A stretch of 64,000 bases of DNA from Hirudinaria manillensis (GCA_034509925.1 CM067531.1:6028501-6092500); one strand, 5' to 3'. Numbered from the stretch's first letter, positions 25,055 through 38,083 are shown. Notes: generated by a model not told the origin, from the sequence alone. Numbers and translations: made by a program.

Positions 25055-28000
25055 ATGGTTTTAATACATTTTCTGAGAAGACTTAAAATTGGCAAAGGTT
25101 TGAGACGTTTTAGTTCTCGTTCTTCAGTGCCTCATGTTGCAGTCGTCGGAAGCGGTCCTGGAGGATTTTACGCGGCTCAGCACATATTAAAAGTGAGAAT
25201 ATAAATCTTTCTTGGGTCTGCAAGACATGAACTTTAATGAAAATCTATTAGGCTTGAATGTTAAGTGGATATAACTTATTTTGACAACAGAAACTGGGCT
25301 CAGAAGTGTGTATTGATGTTTTCGAGAAGGATCCTGTACCTTTTGGCCTAGTGCGATATGGTGTGGCTCCAGACCACCAAGAAGTGAAGGTCACTATATT
25401 GCTAAATCCATGGGCTTTTGCAAAACAAAGTAACGTAAGTTAATTGTGTTTCAGAACGTCATTAGCACATTCACTCAAGTAGCAGAAAATCCACAATGCA
25501 GTTTTTATGGAAATGTTGAAGTTGGAAAAGATATTCTGCTTAAAGATTTGCAGAGGAGTTACTCAGCAGTCATTCTCGTCAGTGAATATTCTAATGTCTA
25601 ACATAACATGCAATGCAATCAGTTTTCTGGCGAGATGATAGGGTATCACACCCTTGTCATTTTTGTTTTGTTATAGATATTTATAATGTAATTCAATGAT
25701 ATGTCTGTTACTAGTATTGACAGCTACATATCTTCTGTCTTAATTATTGACCCATTATTTCATGGTTTTGTTTTATTTATTAAGTCCCTCAGCATAGATT
25801 AAATGAAATGCTCATTTTAATGAACAATTTACAAATGAATGTTATGAAGTTCCAATACCTTCTTCTTAAAGGCTTATGGATGTTCTCAAGATAAAAAGCT
25901 CAACATTCCAGGAGAGGTTAAATTTCATTTGATTGAAATTAATTAATTTAATTTTAAATAATGTCCAGATATTTGTCATACTTTGCAGAATTTGAAGAAT
26001 GTTTTGTCTGCAGGTTCCGTCATAAACTGGTACAATGGGTATCCAGGATGTCACAATGTCAGATGTGGTTTCAAACTTTCTAGTTTGATTTGTCTTGAAT
26101 TGTTTAATTTCCACTAATTAATTTAAGAATTTATTTGCTATATTTTCCTTTTTAATTTTCACGGAATATTTTTATGCAGTTGGACGTCGACCTTGGAGTC
26201 AAGTCGTGCGTGATTCTTGGTCAAGGAAATGTGGCCGTTGACGTTGCCCGAATTTTGCTTTCACCTGTGTCCCTTCTTGAGGTTAATCTTGATTGATGCT
26301 AATAGTTTTCGCATCATAAAAGTTGAAGGTCGATTCAAGTGTGACTACCTCCTTGGATGCCTTGGCCTTTTTAATAATAGCTTTAATATTTATGTGGATA
26401 TTCTCAAAACTTAACAAAAGAACACAAATAAAGGTACTGACGATCTTGATAAAGGCACTTGCCGGAATCTAATTTGTCGACATCCTTTCGTTGATAATTA
26501 TTAAACGGAACCTCGTAAGTTCCCGAAATGTTCTTAGTTATTTCATATTTAATTATAAAGAATAATTTAAGAAAACCGACATCAGTGATTATGCACTGAA
26601 GAAGCTGTCAGAGAGTAAAATAGAAAAAATCTTTATGGTCGGTCGGAGAGGTCCCCTGCAAGCGGCGTTTACGGCAGCCGAGTTCAGAGAAACGATGAAG
26701 TTAGAGGACTGTAGACCAATTCTTAGAAAACAGGATTTCATGGATCTGAACATTGATGGTAAATGTCTTTTATTAGATATATTCTTTTCTCAGTTGTAAT
26801 ACTTGACAACTAATCCTTTTTATAATCAATTTTGTTCATAACAAGACTTTGAAATTGCTTTGCTAATAAAGAGGTTTTTATTGTCTCATGTATCCACATA
26901 CAGCATATGTTGATGATTTAACCAAAATCTGTGCTGAAAGTGATTGAGTAGGAATCAGCAAGCATTATGCTTAATTAATTAATTGTGTTTCTTTTGCGTA
27001 GCTGCAAGGTACCAACTATCTCACTGTTGGATCCCTGACATTAATTAATTAATTAAATAATTAATTAATTAAGTTTAGTTAATATTCAGAATCTTTTATT
27101 TCGAAGTCGTATCTAGCGATTCGAGTCATTAGGCAGTTCCGTCGGGACAAGCAATCGACCAAATCGTCCAGCCGTATTTGCCATTAGTTAAATCCAATAA
27201 AGATATCCTTACGTTAATTAATTCATCAGACCCCGGGTTACAACATTGGTGTCAGGAGTGGGATTTAACGTCGTAATTGGATATCGATTCACTAGAGGTA
27301 AAACAGCGAGTTTTAACGACAGAAATGGGACCTAAGATACTGGAAGATTTGCGCGTCCCCGATTTGAGACGAGAACTAAGGAATCGAGGCCTGGATGCAA
27401 CTGGCCTAAAAGCCGAACTACAAGGACGGCTCGAGGAATGGCTTTTGGAAAATAATCACGATCCGTCGGAGTATGAATTTGGGGTTCAAAAAGATTGGGA
27501 AGCCATGATTTGCAGCATTGATACTTTGCGGTCAGATATGAAATGCGACAATAATGCTTTGCGGTCAGATATGAAATGCGACATTAATGATTTGCGGTCG
27601 GATATGAAATCCGATATAGCCAACTTCCAGGTAGCCATGGATGTTTTACGGGAGCAGGTAAAGACAGACGTAGCCAAATTCCAGACATCCATGGATGTTC
27701 TGCGGGAAGAGGTAAGAACTGATGCAGCCAAATTCCAGACATCCATGGAAGAGGTAAAAACGGACGTAGCCAACCTCAGATCATCCAAGGAGATGGCCGA
27801 CCTGAGAAAGGTTAAAGCAGAATTAGATGCACTAAAAGAAGAGCAGAGGAGGGAAATAGAGAAGTTTAAAAAATACAATGAATCGAAAACAGAGACATAT
27901 GGAAGAGAGAAAACGACAAGACCACCATTATTCGACGGACAAGGGCCATGGGCAGTGTTCAGACATCAGTTTGAAACTGCCGCTGAACGTAACAAGTGGA

Positions 28001-31000
28001 CCGAAGAGGAAAAAGCAACAGAACTGATAATGGTACTGCGAGGAAGGGCAGCCGAGCTTTTGCAAACAATGCTCCACTGTAAAGCCTATTCAGAAATAGC
28101 AGAAGCAATGGAAAGAAGATTTGGGAATGGCCACATGCTGGAAGTACATAAAAACGAATTAAAAAACCGTACGCAAAAACAGGGCGAATCACTCCAAGAA
28201 TTAGAAGCTGACGTCAGAAGGCTCGCATACTTAGCCCATCCAGGACAGTCAACGGATTTCATTGAAAACATTATAACTGACGCCTTCGTTGATGGGATAA
28301 GGGATGCGGAAACCAAAATGGCACTAAAAATTCATGGAATAAAGGCCAGCCATGAAGCATTGGCGTTTGCAATCTCCATGGAAGCGGCAAGAGCCTCAAT
28401 CCAAAAAAGCTTGAATGTAAAGAAAATTGAAGCTCAGGAAGACAGAGGCAAGGAGAAAGATAAAGATAATGACAAAGACAGAGAGATGATTACAAAAATA
28501 GCTCGACAAATCAATGACCTCAGCAAGCCCCAAAGAAACTTAAGATTCCAGGTAGTAGATAGAAGACCAAGGTGCTTCAGGTGCAACAAGCCTGGCCATT
28601 TAGCCCGAGAATGTAGAACGACCTTCTCCAAAAATCGGCAGTACTGGAGAGAGCCCTATAAATCAGAAAAACCTGAAGCTACTAATTTTAAGGGGCAAAG
28701 ATCGTTTCAGCAAACTCGAAATGCCCCACTCGTCTTTCACGTTACAGCATTAGGAAAAGGATCATCACTAGAGGTTAAAGGGAAAATTGGAGGGAAAGAA
28801 TATAATCTTGTAGTAGACACAGGGGCATCTACTTCTATTGTCCAACCAAAGTTGGCAAGAAACAGTAAAGTAACGACCAACAACTACAAGCTAAAAACAG
28901 CCACCGGAGAATTAGTGCCAGTTCAAGGAACCACAACTATTACAGTGGATTTAGGAGGCAAGTCATTCGAACAGGAATTTATGATAGCCAATATAACAGA
29001 CGAATGTATACTGGGATTGGATTTCATGCGACGCTATGGAATTTCCATTGACATGAAGGGCGGCACCCTTCAACAAGGAGCAATGGAGATTCCTCTACAC
29101 TACGGAGGTACAGAAGTCAAAGACACGTTTGTAAAAGTATTACAAAACGAGACCATCCCGGCACAGTCGGAAAGCTTAATTTGGGGCGGGCTAGAAGGCG
29201 ACTATACAAAATTTGGTATAGGAGCAGTCGAAGATCAATCGGGCATTGGCCAAGGACTACTAATAGGACGAGCACTAGTCAAGCTGAACACCGGCAGAGT
29301 TCCACTGAGGGTAATGAATCTATCTGACCAGGAACAACAGATCAAAGCAGGAACACCTATCGCACTTTGCAGGAACGTGGAACGCATATTAACATTAGAT
29401 GGAAGTGGAAATAAGCATATCAAAAGGGATACTATGTCTAAACCATTAATGGACAATCTCCTGAAAGATTTAGACAAAACTCTACAAAAAGAAGATTATC
29501 AACAAGCGAAAAATCTGCTTAGCGAATTTCAGGATATAATGGCTGAACAAGACAGCCCTTTGGGTAGGACTAACCTCGTGCAACATCAAATAAATACGGC
29601 CGGTGCTAAACCCATTCGACAAAACCCCCGTCCACTTCCTTTAGCTACAAGAGCAAACGCCAAGGAAATGATAAAAGAAATGCAAGACCAAGGGGTTATT
29701 GAACCGTCAAATAGCCCCTGGAGCTCACCGGTGGTACTCGTTAAGAAGAAAGACGGATCACTTCGTTTTTGTGTCGACTATAGAAAGCTGAACGAAATGA
29801 CACTTAAGGACAGCTACCCCTTACCTAGAATCGATGACACTTTAGACACTCTCTCGGGATCAAAAATTTTTTCCACATTAGATCTCAAAAGTGGTTACTG
29901 GCAAGTGGAGTTACATCCTGACGATAAAGAAAAAACGGCTTTCTCGACAGGTGAAGGACTATGGCAATTCACTGTCATGCCGTTCGGGCTATGCAATGCC
30001 CCAGCGACGTTTGAAAGATTAATGGAACATATACTCCATTGGACTCAATTGGAAAGTATGCCTAGTATATTTGGATGATATAATTGTTGTCGGAAAAACA
30101 TTTGGAGAACATTTAGACAACCTCCGAGAAGTATTTAGTAGGATTAGAGAGGCAGGCATGAAACTGAGTCCAAAGAAATGCTCACTCTTTAAAAAAGAAG
30201 TCAAATACCTTGGCCATATCGTGTCTTCTGAAGGTGTTAGTACAGATCCAGATAAAGTCGAGGTAGTAAAAAATTGGCCTGTACCCAAAAATATCCAGGA
30301 ACTTCAAAGCTTCTTAGGACTTTGTACCTATTACAGACGATTTATTGCCAACTTTTCAAACATCGCAAAAAGCCTTCATGAGCTTACTGTAAAAGGCAAA
30401 CCATTTATCTGGAACGACAGCTGTGAAAAAGCATTTGATAATCTGAAAGAAGCTATGACAACGGCACCGATCCTGGCATATCCTATTCCCGGATTACCTT
30501 TTATCCTCGATACAGATGCCAGTAACTGTGGAATCGGAGCAGTTCTTTCCCAGCAAGTTGAAAATGAAGAAAAAGTTCTAGCATTTTATAGCCGCTCACT
30601 GTCTAAAGCGGAAAGGAACTATTGCGTGACCCGGAGAGAATTATTAGCAGCAGTAGAATCACTGAAACATTTCCAGAAATATCTTTTGGGCCAGCCGTTT
30701 TTGCTAAGAACGGATCACGCCTCCCTGAGGTGGCTGCTAAACTTTAAAAACCCAGAAGGTCAGATGGCGAGGTGGATTGAAAAACTACAGGGTTTTCAGT
30801 TCAATATTGAACACAGGAGAGGTCAAATACACAACAACGCTGATGCGCTATCACGACGTCCTTGTCCACTTAACTGCAGACACTGCAACAACGCAGAGAA
30901 AAAACAGGAAACCGAAGAATGTCGACAAATTCGTATCACGGCTCCCGAACCCTGGACGGAAAGCGGGTTACGAGATCTACAATTAAGAGACGAAGCACTT

Positions 31001-34000
31001 GCACCCATACTACAGTGGATGGAGGCCGGGGTGAAACCAGATTGGCAACAGATAGCGGGGCACGGAGAAGTTACTAAGTCCTATTGGGCACAGTGGGATT
31101 CCTTGAGAATTAGTAATGGACTCCTACATAGGAAGTGGGAAACAGAGGATGGCACCGACTATCACCTTCAAATAGTACTTCCGAGATCTTGCGTCTCTGA
31201 GGTGTTACAAGAATTCCATAACGGAACCTCAGGTGGACACCTAGGAGTGAATAAAACCATCAGGAAGGTGAGGGAGAGGTTTTACTGGTTGCACTACAAA
31301 CAAGACGTTGAGGAGTGGTGTAGAAATTGCAATAATTGCGCAACCAGTAAAGGACCTCAAAAGAAGACTAAAGGTCTAATGCAACCTTATAATGTGGGAG
31401 TACCTTTTGAAAGAATAGCTTTGGATATTGCCGGACCATTCCCTGCATCAAAGAAGGGAAATCGGTACATTTTAGTGATCAGCGATTACTTCACCAAATG
31501 GACTGAAGCGTTTGCACTGCCAAACCAGGAGGCGGAAAATGTAGCTGATGCTCTCGTAAATAATTGGATTAGTCGATTCGGGGTGCCATTAGAGTTACAT
31601 TCGGACCAAGGAAGGAATTTCGAGTCGAAAATATTTCAAGAGCTATGCGAAAACCTTGGAATCCATAAGACAAGAACCACTGCATTACACCCGCAATCGG
31701 ACGGTATGGTCGAGAGATTTAATAGGACCATGGAACAGTATTTGTCAAAAATGGTAAGTGAACAGCAAGATGACTGGGACAGATACCTACCACTTTTCCT
31801 TATGGCCTACCGGACAGCCGTGCATAAAACGACAGGAATCAGTCCATCGAAAATGACATTCGGGAGGGAGATTCGTCTTCCTGCCGATATGATGTTCGGA
31901 AGAGCAGAAGAACCTAAGTCGGCATGTGACTACGTTTCAAGCCTAAGAAATACACTTGCCGACACACATCAGGTTGCCCGGAAAAATATAAGTGTTAATA
32001 GCGATCAAGCCAAAGCGAGATACGATAGGCAAGCCAATGATGTAAGTTTTAAAGAAGATGAACTAGTCTGGCTATACAACCCCCAACGAAGAAAAGGGAA
32101 GTCGCCAAAGTTACAAAAAGATTGGGAAGGACCATACCGAATCATAAAGAAAATAAACGACGTGGTATACCGCATACAGAAGTCAGCAAGGACTAGAATG
32201 AAAGTGGTCCACAGCAATCGATTAGCAAAATATCACGGAGAAACAGAACAGCCTGTTCGGGACGAACAGATTTAAGGAGGGGGTAATGTTGGATCCCTGA
32301 CATTAATTAATTAATTAATTAAGTTTAGTTAATATTCAGAATCTTTTATTTCGAAGTCGTATCTAGCGATTCGAGTCATTAGGCAGTTCCGTCGGGACAA
32401 GCAATCGACCAAATCGTCCAGCCGTATTTGCCATTAGTTAAATCCAATAAAGATATCCTTACGTTAATTAATTCATCAGACCCCGGGTTACAACATCACT
32501 TTGCAATTTATGCATTAAAAATTAAGAAATTTAAAAGCACCTTTTTAAGGAAGTGTTGTTTTGTTTATCTTGAGTCACAAATCATTGTTGGTCTGAAAGT
32601 ATTTCAATGCATTAAGTTGAAAATATGCAACTGGCTCAAGGAATACAATTTAATTATTAATTTACTATTAAATATCGATAAATGTCTGCTTCTAGATATT
32701 CCAAGACCCAAGAAGAGAATGATGAGCCTCCAGATGAAAACCGCTTTTGGCGAGTCTTCGGAAGAGGACATGGAAAGGTGGACGAAAGCCAACAGAGAAC
32801 TTCACTACGTTTACAAGAGGAGTCCCCTCAAGTTTTTGGTCTGCAATGAAAAATCCAATGCTGTTGGAGCTGTGGAATTCAGCATCAATAATTTGGATGT
32901 ATGTTTTTATTTTCAAGATGAAATGTTCTATTGGCTAAAAACTTCATTACGTCAATGTCTTTTGAAATCTCCATACATGGCCCATAATCTGTAATGGGAT
33001 ATTAGAGTGCAACTAACAAACATATGCAACATGCTGAGCATAATCAGTTCATTAGAAATCATGACTGAAAGTTATTAAAACCACAAAGCAAAAGTTTCAA
33101 TATATTAGTTCATTCGTCATTTGTAAGCAACAGCACATATTTTCTTTTAATACATAATAGCATTAATAATAATGCTGGTGTACAAGTTCTTAAGAATTAA
33201 ATCTTCATATTTCAATGCAGCTTCAAGGAATCATTAATTTCTTTACCAATTTTAAGCATTTTGAGGATTTCTGTATTTTCTTTATTAATTGTTTTGAAGC
33301 TTTGACAAGTACATTATTATTAGAAATAATAACTTATATCCAATAACTATTATTAACAAAGTCTCCCTTGTCTTTCTTTGTTGATTTTTAGTATTGTTCT
33401 TGTATCTGTCATTGAGCCTTGGACTTTTTATCATATTTATTTTCAGACAACCTGGACCAATGTTTGCCTTTTGGTTTGATTTTATGCAGTTTTTTAATGA
33501 AAACTTTATTTTATTCCTTCAAGTTTTGCTGAAGTTCTTTGCTTTCTTTGGTCTGTTTAATTACCTCAACCAATTTTTTATTAAATGGATTATAGTTTCC
33601 TGGACACAGATTACAATGATGGTGATGTCTGCTGTTTTAAGATTATTATCAATCAATGACATTATTATTGTTTTTATTATTATTATTATTGCTTAAATAA
33701 ATATTGAATTTTCAGAAACCATCTGAACTCAATGCCACAGCTATTCCCACCAGTGAGACAGAAGTGCTAGAAGCAGGACTGGTAATAATATCAATATCTT
33801 TCTTCTTTGGCCATTAATGAAGCAGATTTAAGAATAGATCTTTCTTAATACAATTTTTACTTTTAATCAATAACATTTCATTACCTTTAATTTTGCCTAA
33901 TTTTTAAATTTCTGAGCATATCGTCTTCTATGTTCATAACTTGTTTGATCCTCACAAGTTCTTGTCTGAACCAATTATCAGCATCATCATTATCAGCATC

Positions 34001-34709
34001 ACTTTAATCACAAATTATTCTGTGCAATTAAAACTCATTCTATGGATTTAGCTTCTCCTGGAGAGCAATTAATTGCACTATTACCTTCTTTTTCAAAACT
34101 AGAATCTCCATAACATTTAGCTGATGATGATGATAACATTTGATGCACAACACATATTCCAGGTTATTAAAAGTATTGGTTTTTCTGGACTCAAAATAGA
34201 AAAAGACATGATTTTCGATGAAAAAAAGAAAGTTGTGCCCAATAAATGTGGTCGCGTTGAGAGGTCACCTGGTACGTTTTAAATTTTATGCTTCGTCTAT
34301 GTGATTTAAGTACCATGAAATTGTGCAGATATTATGAAAAAGTTATTTTCCAGGGTTGTATTGCAGTGGCTGGATAAAAACTGGACCAGTGGGAGTGATT
34401 GTAAGTACTATGAACAGTGCATTTGAGACTGGAAAATCTGTTGTGGAAGATCTTCAGGCAGGAGTACTCAAAGAATCCCAAGACATTTTGAAAAGGAGAA
34501 ATAGTTTACTGGAGAAATTAAAAAACAAATGTATGTACTTTATGTTTCCTAATCTTATGATTTTTATAATTTGAAGCTTCTTGGCAGACGTAACATTTTC
34601 CAATTGGAAGAAATTGGATCAAATCGAGACTGAAAGAGGTTTGGCCATTGGAAAACCGAGGCAAAAGGTCATCGATCGACATGAAATGTTGAGGCTGATG
34701 AGCAAATAA
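25055..34709 (+). CDS. FDXR: Ferredoxin (adrenodoxin) NADP+ reductase, mitochondrial
   Basis: FAD enzyme that passes electrons from NADPH to mitochondrial ferredoxin for iron-sulphur cluster assembly and, in animals, steroid hydroxylation. Twelve in-phase exons: 25055-25192, 25291-25389, 25455-25577, 25872-25916, 25989-26057, 26180-26281, 26572-26758, 32696-32898, 33716-33781, 34163-34271, 34354-34530 and 34588-34709. They give 479 residues (human about 491). The N-terminus is Arg-rich without acids, a mitochondrial presequence. FAD site [14 protein letters not shown] is at residues 28-41, then [17 protein letters not shown], the NADP site [15 protein letters not shown] near 170, [14 protein letters not shown], and the C-terminal [16 protein letters not shown]. 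Intron 7 is about 5.9 kb because a Gypsy element sits in it in sense orientation. The junctions around it remain usable. Confidence 0.95.
27025..27245 (+). repeat. Left (5') LTR
   Basis: Begins TGTTGGATCC and ends GGGTTACAACA, giving the TG...CA termini of LTRs. It has an AATAAA at 27196-27201. Relative to the right LTR it has 12 extra bases in the TTAA-rich run near its start. Confidence 0.96.
27247..27265 (+). promoter_or_regulatory. Primer-binding site, tRNA-Leu type
   Basis: TGGTGTCAGGAGTGGGATT lies one base after the LTR. From my knowledge of conserved animal leucine tRNAs (CAG/CAA isoacceptors) ending in ATCCCACTCCTGACA plus CCA, it is a perfect complement of about 18 nt. Confidence 0.8.
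27325..32275 (+). pseudogene. Gypsy gag-pol polyprotein, one frame break in RT
   Basis: The first ATG in frame is at 27325. Gag begins with a SAP-like motif ([17 protein letters not shown]), followed by tandem coiled-coil repeats with a SDMK-type heptad, a capsid region, and a zinc knuckle [14 protein letters not shown] near residue 416. The protease DTGAS follows near residue 498 in the same frame, so gag and pol are fused. Reverse transcriptase runs through VDYRKLN and [12 protein letters not shown]. The frame then stops at 30078, and the catalytic YLDD-type region continues in the +1-shifted frame from about 30045. RNase H (DTDAS), the integrase HHCC zinc site, and the DDE core with HSDQGRNF follow to 32275. 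A single-base length change near 30040 explains the break; it may be a real inactivation or a sequencing error. Confidence 0.93.
32287..32495 (+). repeat. Right (3') LTR
   Basis: 209 bp, base for base the same as the left LTR by eye except for the missing 12 bases in the TTAA run. It follows the stop codon of the integrase frame by 12 bases and the purine tract directly. Confidence 0.96.
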
Positions 34710-35720
34710 TGCCTTGCATTGGTTGTTTTCTTGAAATTATTTTCTATTATACCAGATGCCTTGTGAATATTATCTGTTTTATTTGGTGCTGTGCATCTAG
34801 TACAATTAAGGCACTGTTGCAGCAAAAAGGTCATTATTTGTGTTGCTATTAGTACTCTAATGTAAGATTGTATCGATGCCCGTGACAGAGATTCATTATC
34901 GTGATAAATTCTAAATATGTAATTCAGTTGGTTTTCATTCTGAATTTAACTCATTTTTTGGCCCCAACTCATGATTTCAGAGTTGTGGTTCCGTCTATCA
35001 ATCTACCTCAGATTAATCATTGCATTTAACCAGGAAGTAATAAATGTTTGATTTCTTTTAATAATACATGTTTTTTTTTTAATTTTTTTATGACTGTAAC
35101 TTTAATTACCTATAAAATATCAATCGTTTTTTTTTTAATATAAGAATTTGTAGTTACATAAAAGTGCAGCAGGAAAACAGTGTGAACAAGTATAAAAAGG
35201 CTTAGGTTCTTAAGCTTTTTAGCAGGTCGAGACCCCTCATAAACCTCCTATAGTGATATAGGTGGCACATTCGCGGAACTTCCATGGGGAGCTTCCGTTT
35301 TTATCGTTCATTTGGCTGGCGTTTGTTTAACTTAAAGACACTCAGTGAAACACGACAAACGCCAATGGGACTTGATGGATTTGTTGGATTAAATACTGAA
35401 ATAACATAATGAAAATGTTATGGAATGCACTTGTGAATGTTTTGTTTTTAAGAACACAATAAAATACAAGCTGTTTTGGCCAACGTCTGCTATATAACTA
35501 ATTTGAAACACTGCATGGTTTGATTTGATTAGCTGAAAACGTGATACGTTGAGATTGTTGAAGTTTGTATAGCAACTTGTACTTCCTCATAGCTACATTT
35601 CCCTAGGCCTGATGTAAATGCTTTTAGTCAGTTTATGCTACCAAATAATATTGGCCACTAAAGCCACCAATGAACTAGTTTCATTTCATAGTTCATATTT
35701 ATCTGAGGCGATAAGTGATA
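34710..35720. other. FDXR 3' flank and spacer
   Basis: An AATAAA at about 35037 could end FDXR transcripts. A 90-bp stretch ending TTTTGGCCAACGTCTGCTAT near 35496 has an inverted relative at about 41235-41320, so it is a dispersed repeat. Nothing else was recognised. Confidence 0.45.
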
Positions 35721-36399
35721 CACTCGTCTCGCTGCTGTGCCACCGTCGGGACCGAGCAAAAGTGGCATAGTAACGAGGGTTTGTCAAAATGACCTTATTT
35801 TATCAAATAAAAACGGCTTTATTTTCTCAAGTTACCCATCAGCTCAGTCTAAAGCTCTCGTAATCGTTGGCTGCCGCATCTCCCTTCGGCGGATCTCATT
35901 GTCTAGCCGATCGCACTCTTGCATCACACCAGACTTGCGACCATTGCTTCAGCTTCACCCTGCACTGTCTTGAACGTGATGCCGTGGCGCTTCTTGAAAT
36001 TGGCAGGCAACCGTTCGCTTGCGTTTCTGGGCTGACATTTTCTAATCTTCACTCCAACTCGCAATTCTCACATAAAATCTCGACATTCATTCTCATTCCT
36101 ATTTACACTCCCACTCAACTTTGCCCATTCCAATCAAATTCCATGGAATGTTCCATCACTTTCCTTAATCATCCTTCACTAACAAGTCCTGGGAAAGTAT
36201 TAACATGACCAAATCATAAAAATACAAGGTAATGTCTCTTAATTACTTCCCACGACTGGAAATTTGTCCTTAACTTCATGAGTTAGATAAATATTGTCAG
36301 GTACCTGGTGGCATAGTAAATTTATTTTGCATTCAATTTTGTCGGGACCGAGCAAAAGTGGCATAATAGCGTGGGTGGCATAGTAGCGAGACTTGACTG
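35721..36399. mobile_element. Miniature pogo/mariner-like element
   Basis: The left end CACTCGTCTCGCTGC-TGTGCCAC and the reverse complement of the right end, CAGTCAAGTCTCGCTACTATGCCAC, form imperfect inverted repeats flanked by TA on both sides (35719-35720, 36400-36401), the Tc1/mariner target. An internal phrase, GTCGGGACCGAGCAAAAGTGG, is present near both ends in direct orientation (35745 and 36341). There is no transposase; frames inside are short and without motifs. Confidence 0.65.
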
Positions 36400-36401
36400 T
36401 A

Positions 36402-37362
36402 GACATAAAAAAATATGAAGGGGAATAAGTTGGCTGGCAAAGCCCAATCATTCTGCATAGGCTTAGCTCTTACCAAAAGTGTGAATCCTCGTTTTCGACG
36501 AGATTCAAAAACAAATTCAGGAGTAGAAATCTCACTGGTTGAAAACTGTTTCAGGTGTTTGTTTATGTGAATCTTCATCTTATAAAAATTTTAATCAAAT
36601 CTTTATTTGAATTATGAATTAATATGCTCTAGAAAAAAGCGAACTATTGCAAACTTAAAAGAGGTTAACAAAATTTAGATTTACGTAAATTCTAATAACT
36701 CGCCAAAGTTTTTTAAGGTCCAGGTTTGTCGCGTTCTAAAAAAAGTCATAAAAAACAAAATAAGTTTTTTTAGAATTGGTTTAATTTAACTATCGTGATC
36801 ATCGTTATCCGTTGACCGTAAATTCCCGTTTTCCCCTAAGCTGCCCTAGGTGGCCCTGATCCAGTTGCATAGTTTTATTGTATAAAAAATCGCATTATGC
36901 ATTTATATCTTTGACCCGTTCTTGTTCTTTGATTTTTTCTTGGAGTTATTAGCAAAATATCCAAAGCAAAATTGATGGAGAATGAACAAGGTTTACAAGA
37001 TTTAAATCTTGGATGATTATATTATCTTCATTACATATGAAAAATACAAAACAAAATTTGAACTATTCGAGAGAACGAGCAATGTATGGCTCTCCTTCAA
37101 CACCTTTCCATCAATATCTCAAGATCCTGACCTGGTGCAAAGTATCAATGCCGAATAAACCAAAAAACATCGCGACGCTACTTGTGGCATGATAACCGTT
37201 GCTGAAAATATTTCCCAATTACTTCCGAATTGTATCATGCATAACAACAGGCTTTACAAAAAGTTACTGATTTATTAATTTGTTGTACATAACCGATACT
37301 AATCGGAAATCAAATCAAAAATTATCCTTGAAGAAATTCTTCTACTTATATCACTTTCAAGA
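36402..37362. other. Intergenic, nothing recognised
   Basis: AT-rich spacer to the 3' end of the next minus-strand gene. No coding frame, repeat boundary or RNA gene recognised. Confidence 0.5.
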
Positions 37363-38083
37363 TTAAATTTCATCCAAAAATTTGAAAACATTGTTGACCA
37401 CTTGACCTTCTGAGAAAAACGAAAGATTTGTTAGATTACGATTACTCAGAAAGACTTCCTATTTTGCGTAAAGATTTAAATTCTAAAAGACTCACCGTAT
37501 GTATCGTTATAATCTGAATGCTTCTTTGGAGCCCTATCATTATTGACTAATGAATTAGGCATGTTTTGCGTATTTAAGGGAACTTTCTTCTCAAGATGAG
37601 GTAGTACCTAATGCAGATTATTTTATGTATTCATAATATGGTTTACTGAAAACTTTTATTTATCCAACCTGATCTGAAAATAAACAAAACATATATATTC
37701 CTGGTAGACAAGCTTAAAAATTTTGTTTATTTTAAATCCACCACTGATGTAAGACATACTTAGGCGTGGAGCGATAACATCGTGTGACCTATCCGCTTTC
37801 AGTGTAGGCACTCTGCTCCATGACACTCCAGAGGGTTCTTGGGTATCGGCCATGCCAATTGCTTCGAATTTTTCGCTTTCTTTCTTACGTTTTGTAACGC
37901 AAGTCTTTGCTTCAGGGCTTAACATATCATTTCAGTAAAGTAAATTGCGTTGTTATAAAAATTATTAGAAAAATCTAACCTGAAATAAATAAAAACAAAA
38001 ACCACCAGTGATAAGGCAACAGCTAGGAAAACTCCTCCCAAGGAGCAACCTACAATTAGTGCTGTATTATTTCCGACGGTCAT
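37363..38083 (-). CDS. Small single-pass membrane protein, unrecognised
   Basis: Minus-strand exons 37980-38083, 37710-37917 (3' end uncertain), 37496-37607 and 37363-37409 join in frame to about 157 residues. The start MTVGNNTALIVGC is followed at once by a hydrophobic segment (residues 8-34). With no signal peptide before it and a basic KRKK stretch after it, a type III, N-out topology is likely, with an N-glycosylation sequon at residue 5. The cytoplasmic tail is polar and Ser-rich and ends FLDEI. Exon 4 and its phase-1 junction are convincing. The donor of exon 2 (GTCTAC) is weak. I do not recognise the family. Confidence 0.5.

Larger units (their letters stand above)
27025..32495 (+). 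mobile_element. Ty3/Gypsy LTR retrotransposon, young insertion in FDXR intron 7
   Basis: A complete LTR-to-LTR element of about 5.47 kb. It is flanked by the 4-bp duplication TCAC (27021-27024, 32496-32499). The LTRs are identical apart from one 12-bp length difference in a TTAA run. A primer-binding site follows the left LTR and a purine tract, AAGGAGGGGG, precedes the right one. The gag-pol frame is nearly open but broken once in reverse transcriptase. The sense orientation in the host gene means the LTR AATAAA could compete with FDXR processing. Confidence 0.97.

Noticed and set aside
33394..33696. 100-codon hydrophobic frame
   Set aside because: Lies in FDXR intron 8. Its Phe/Ile richness comes from T-rich low-complexity sequence ending in an ATT microsatellite.
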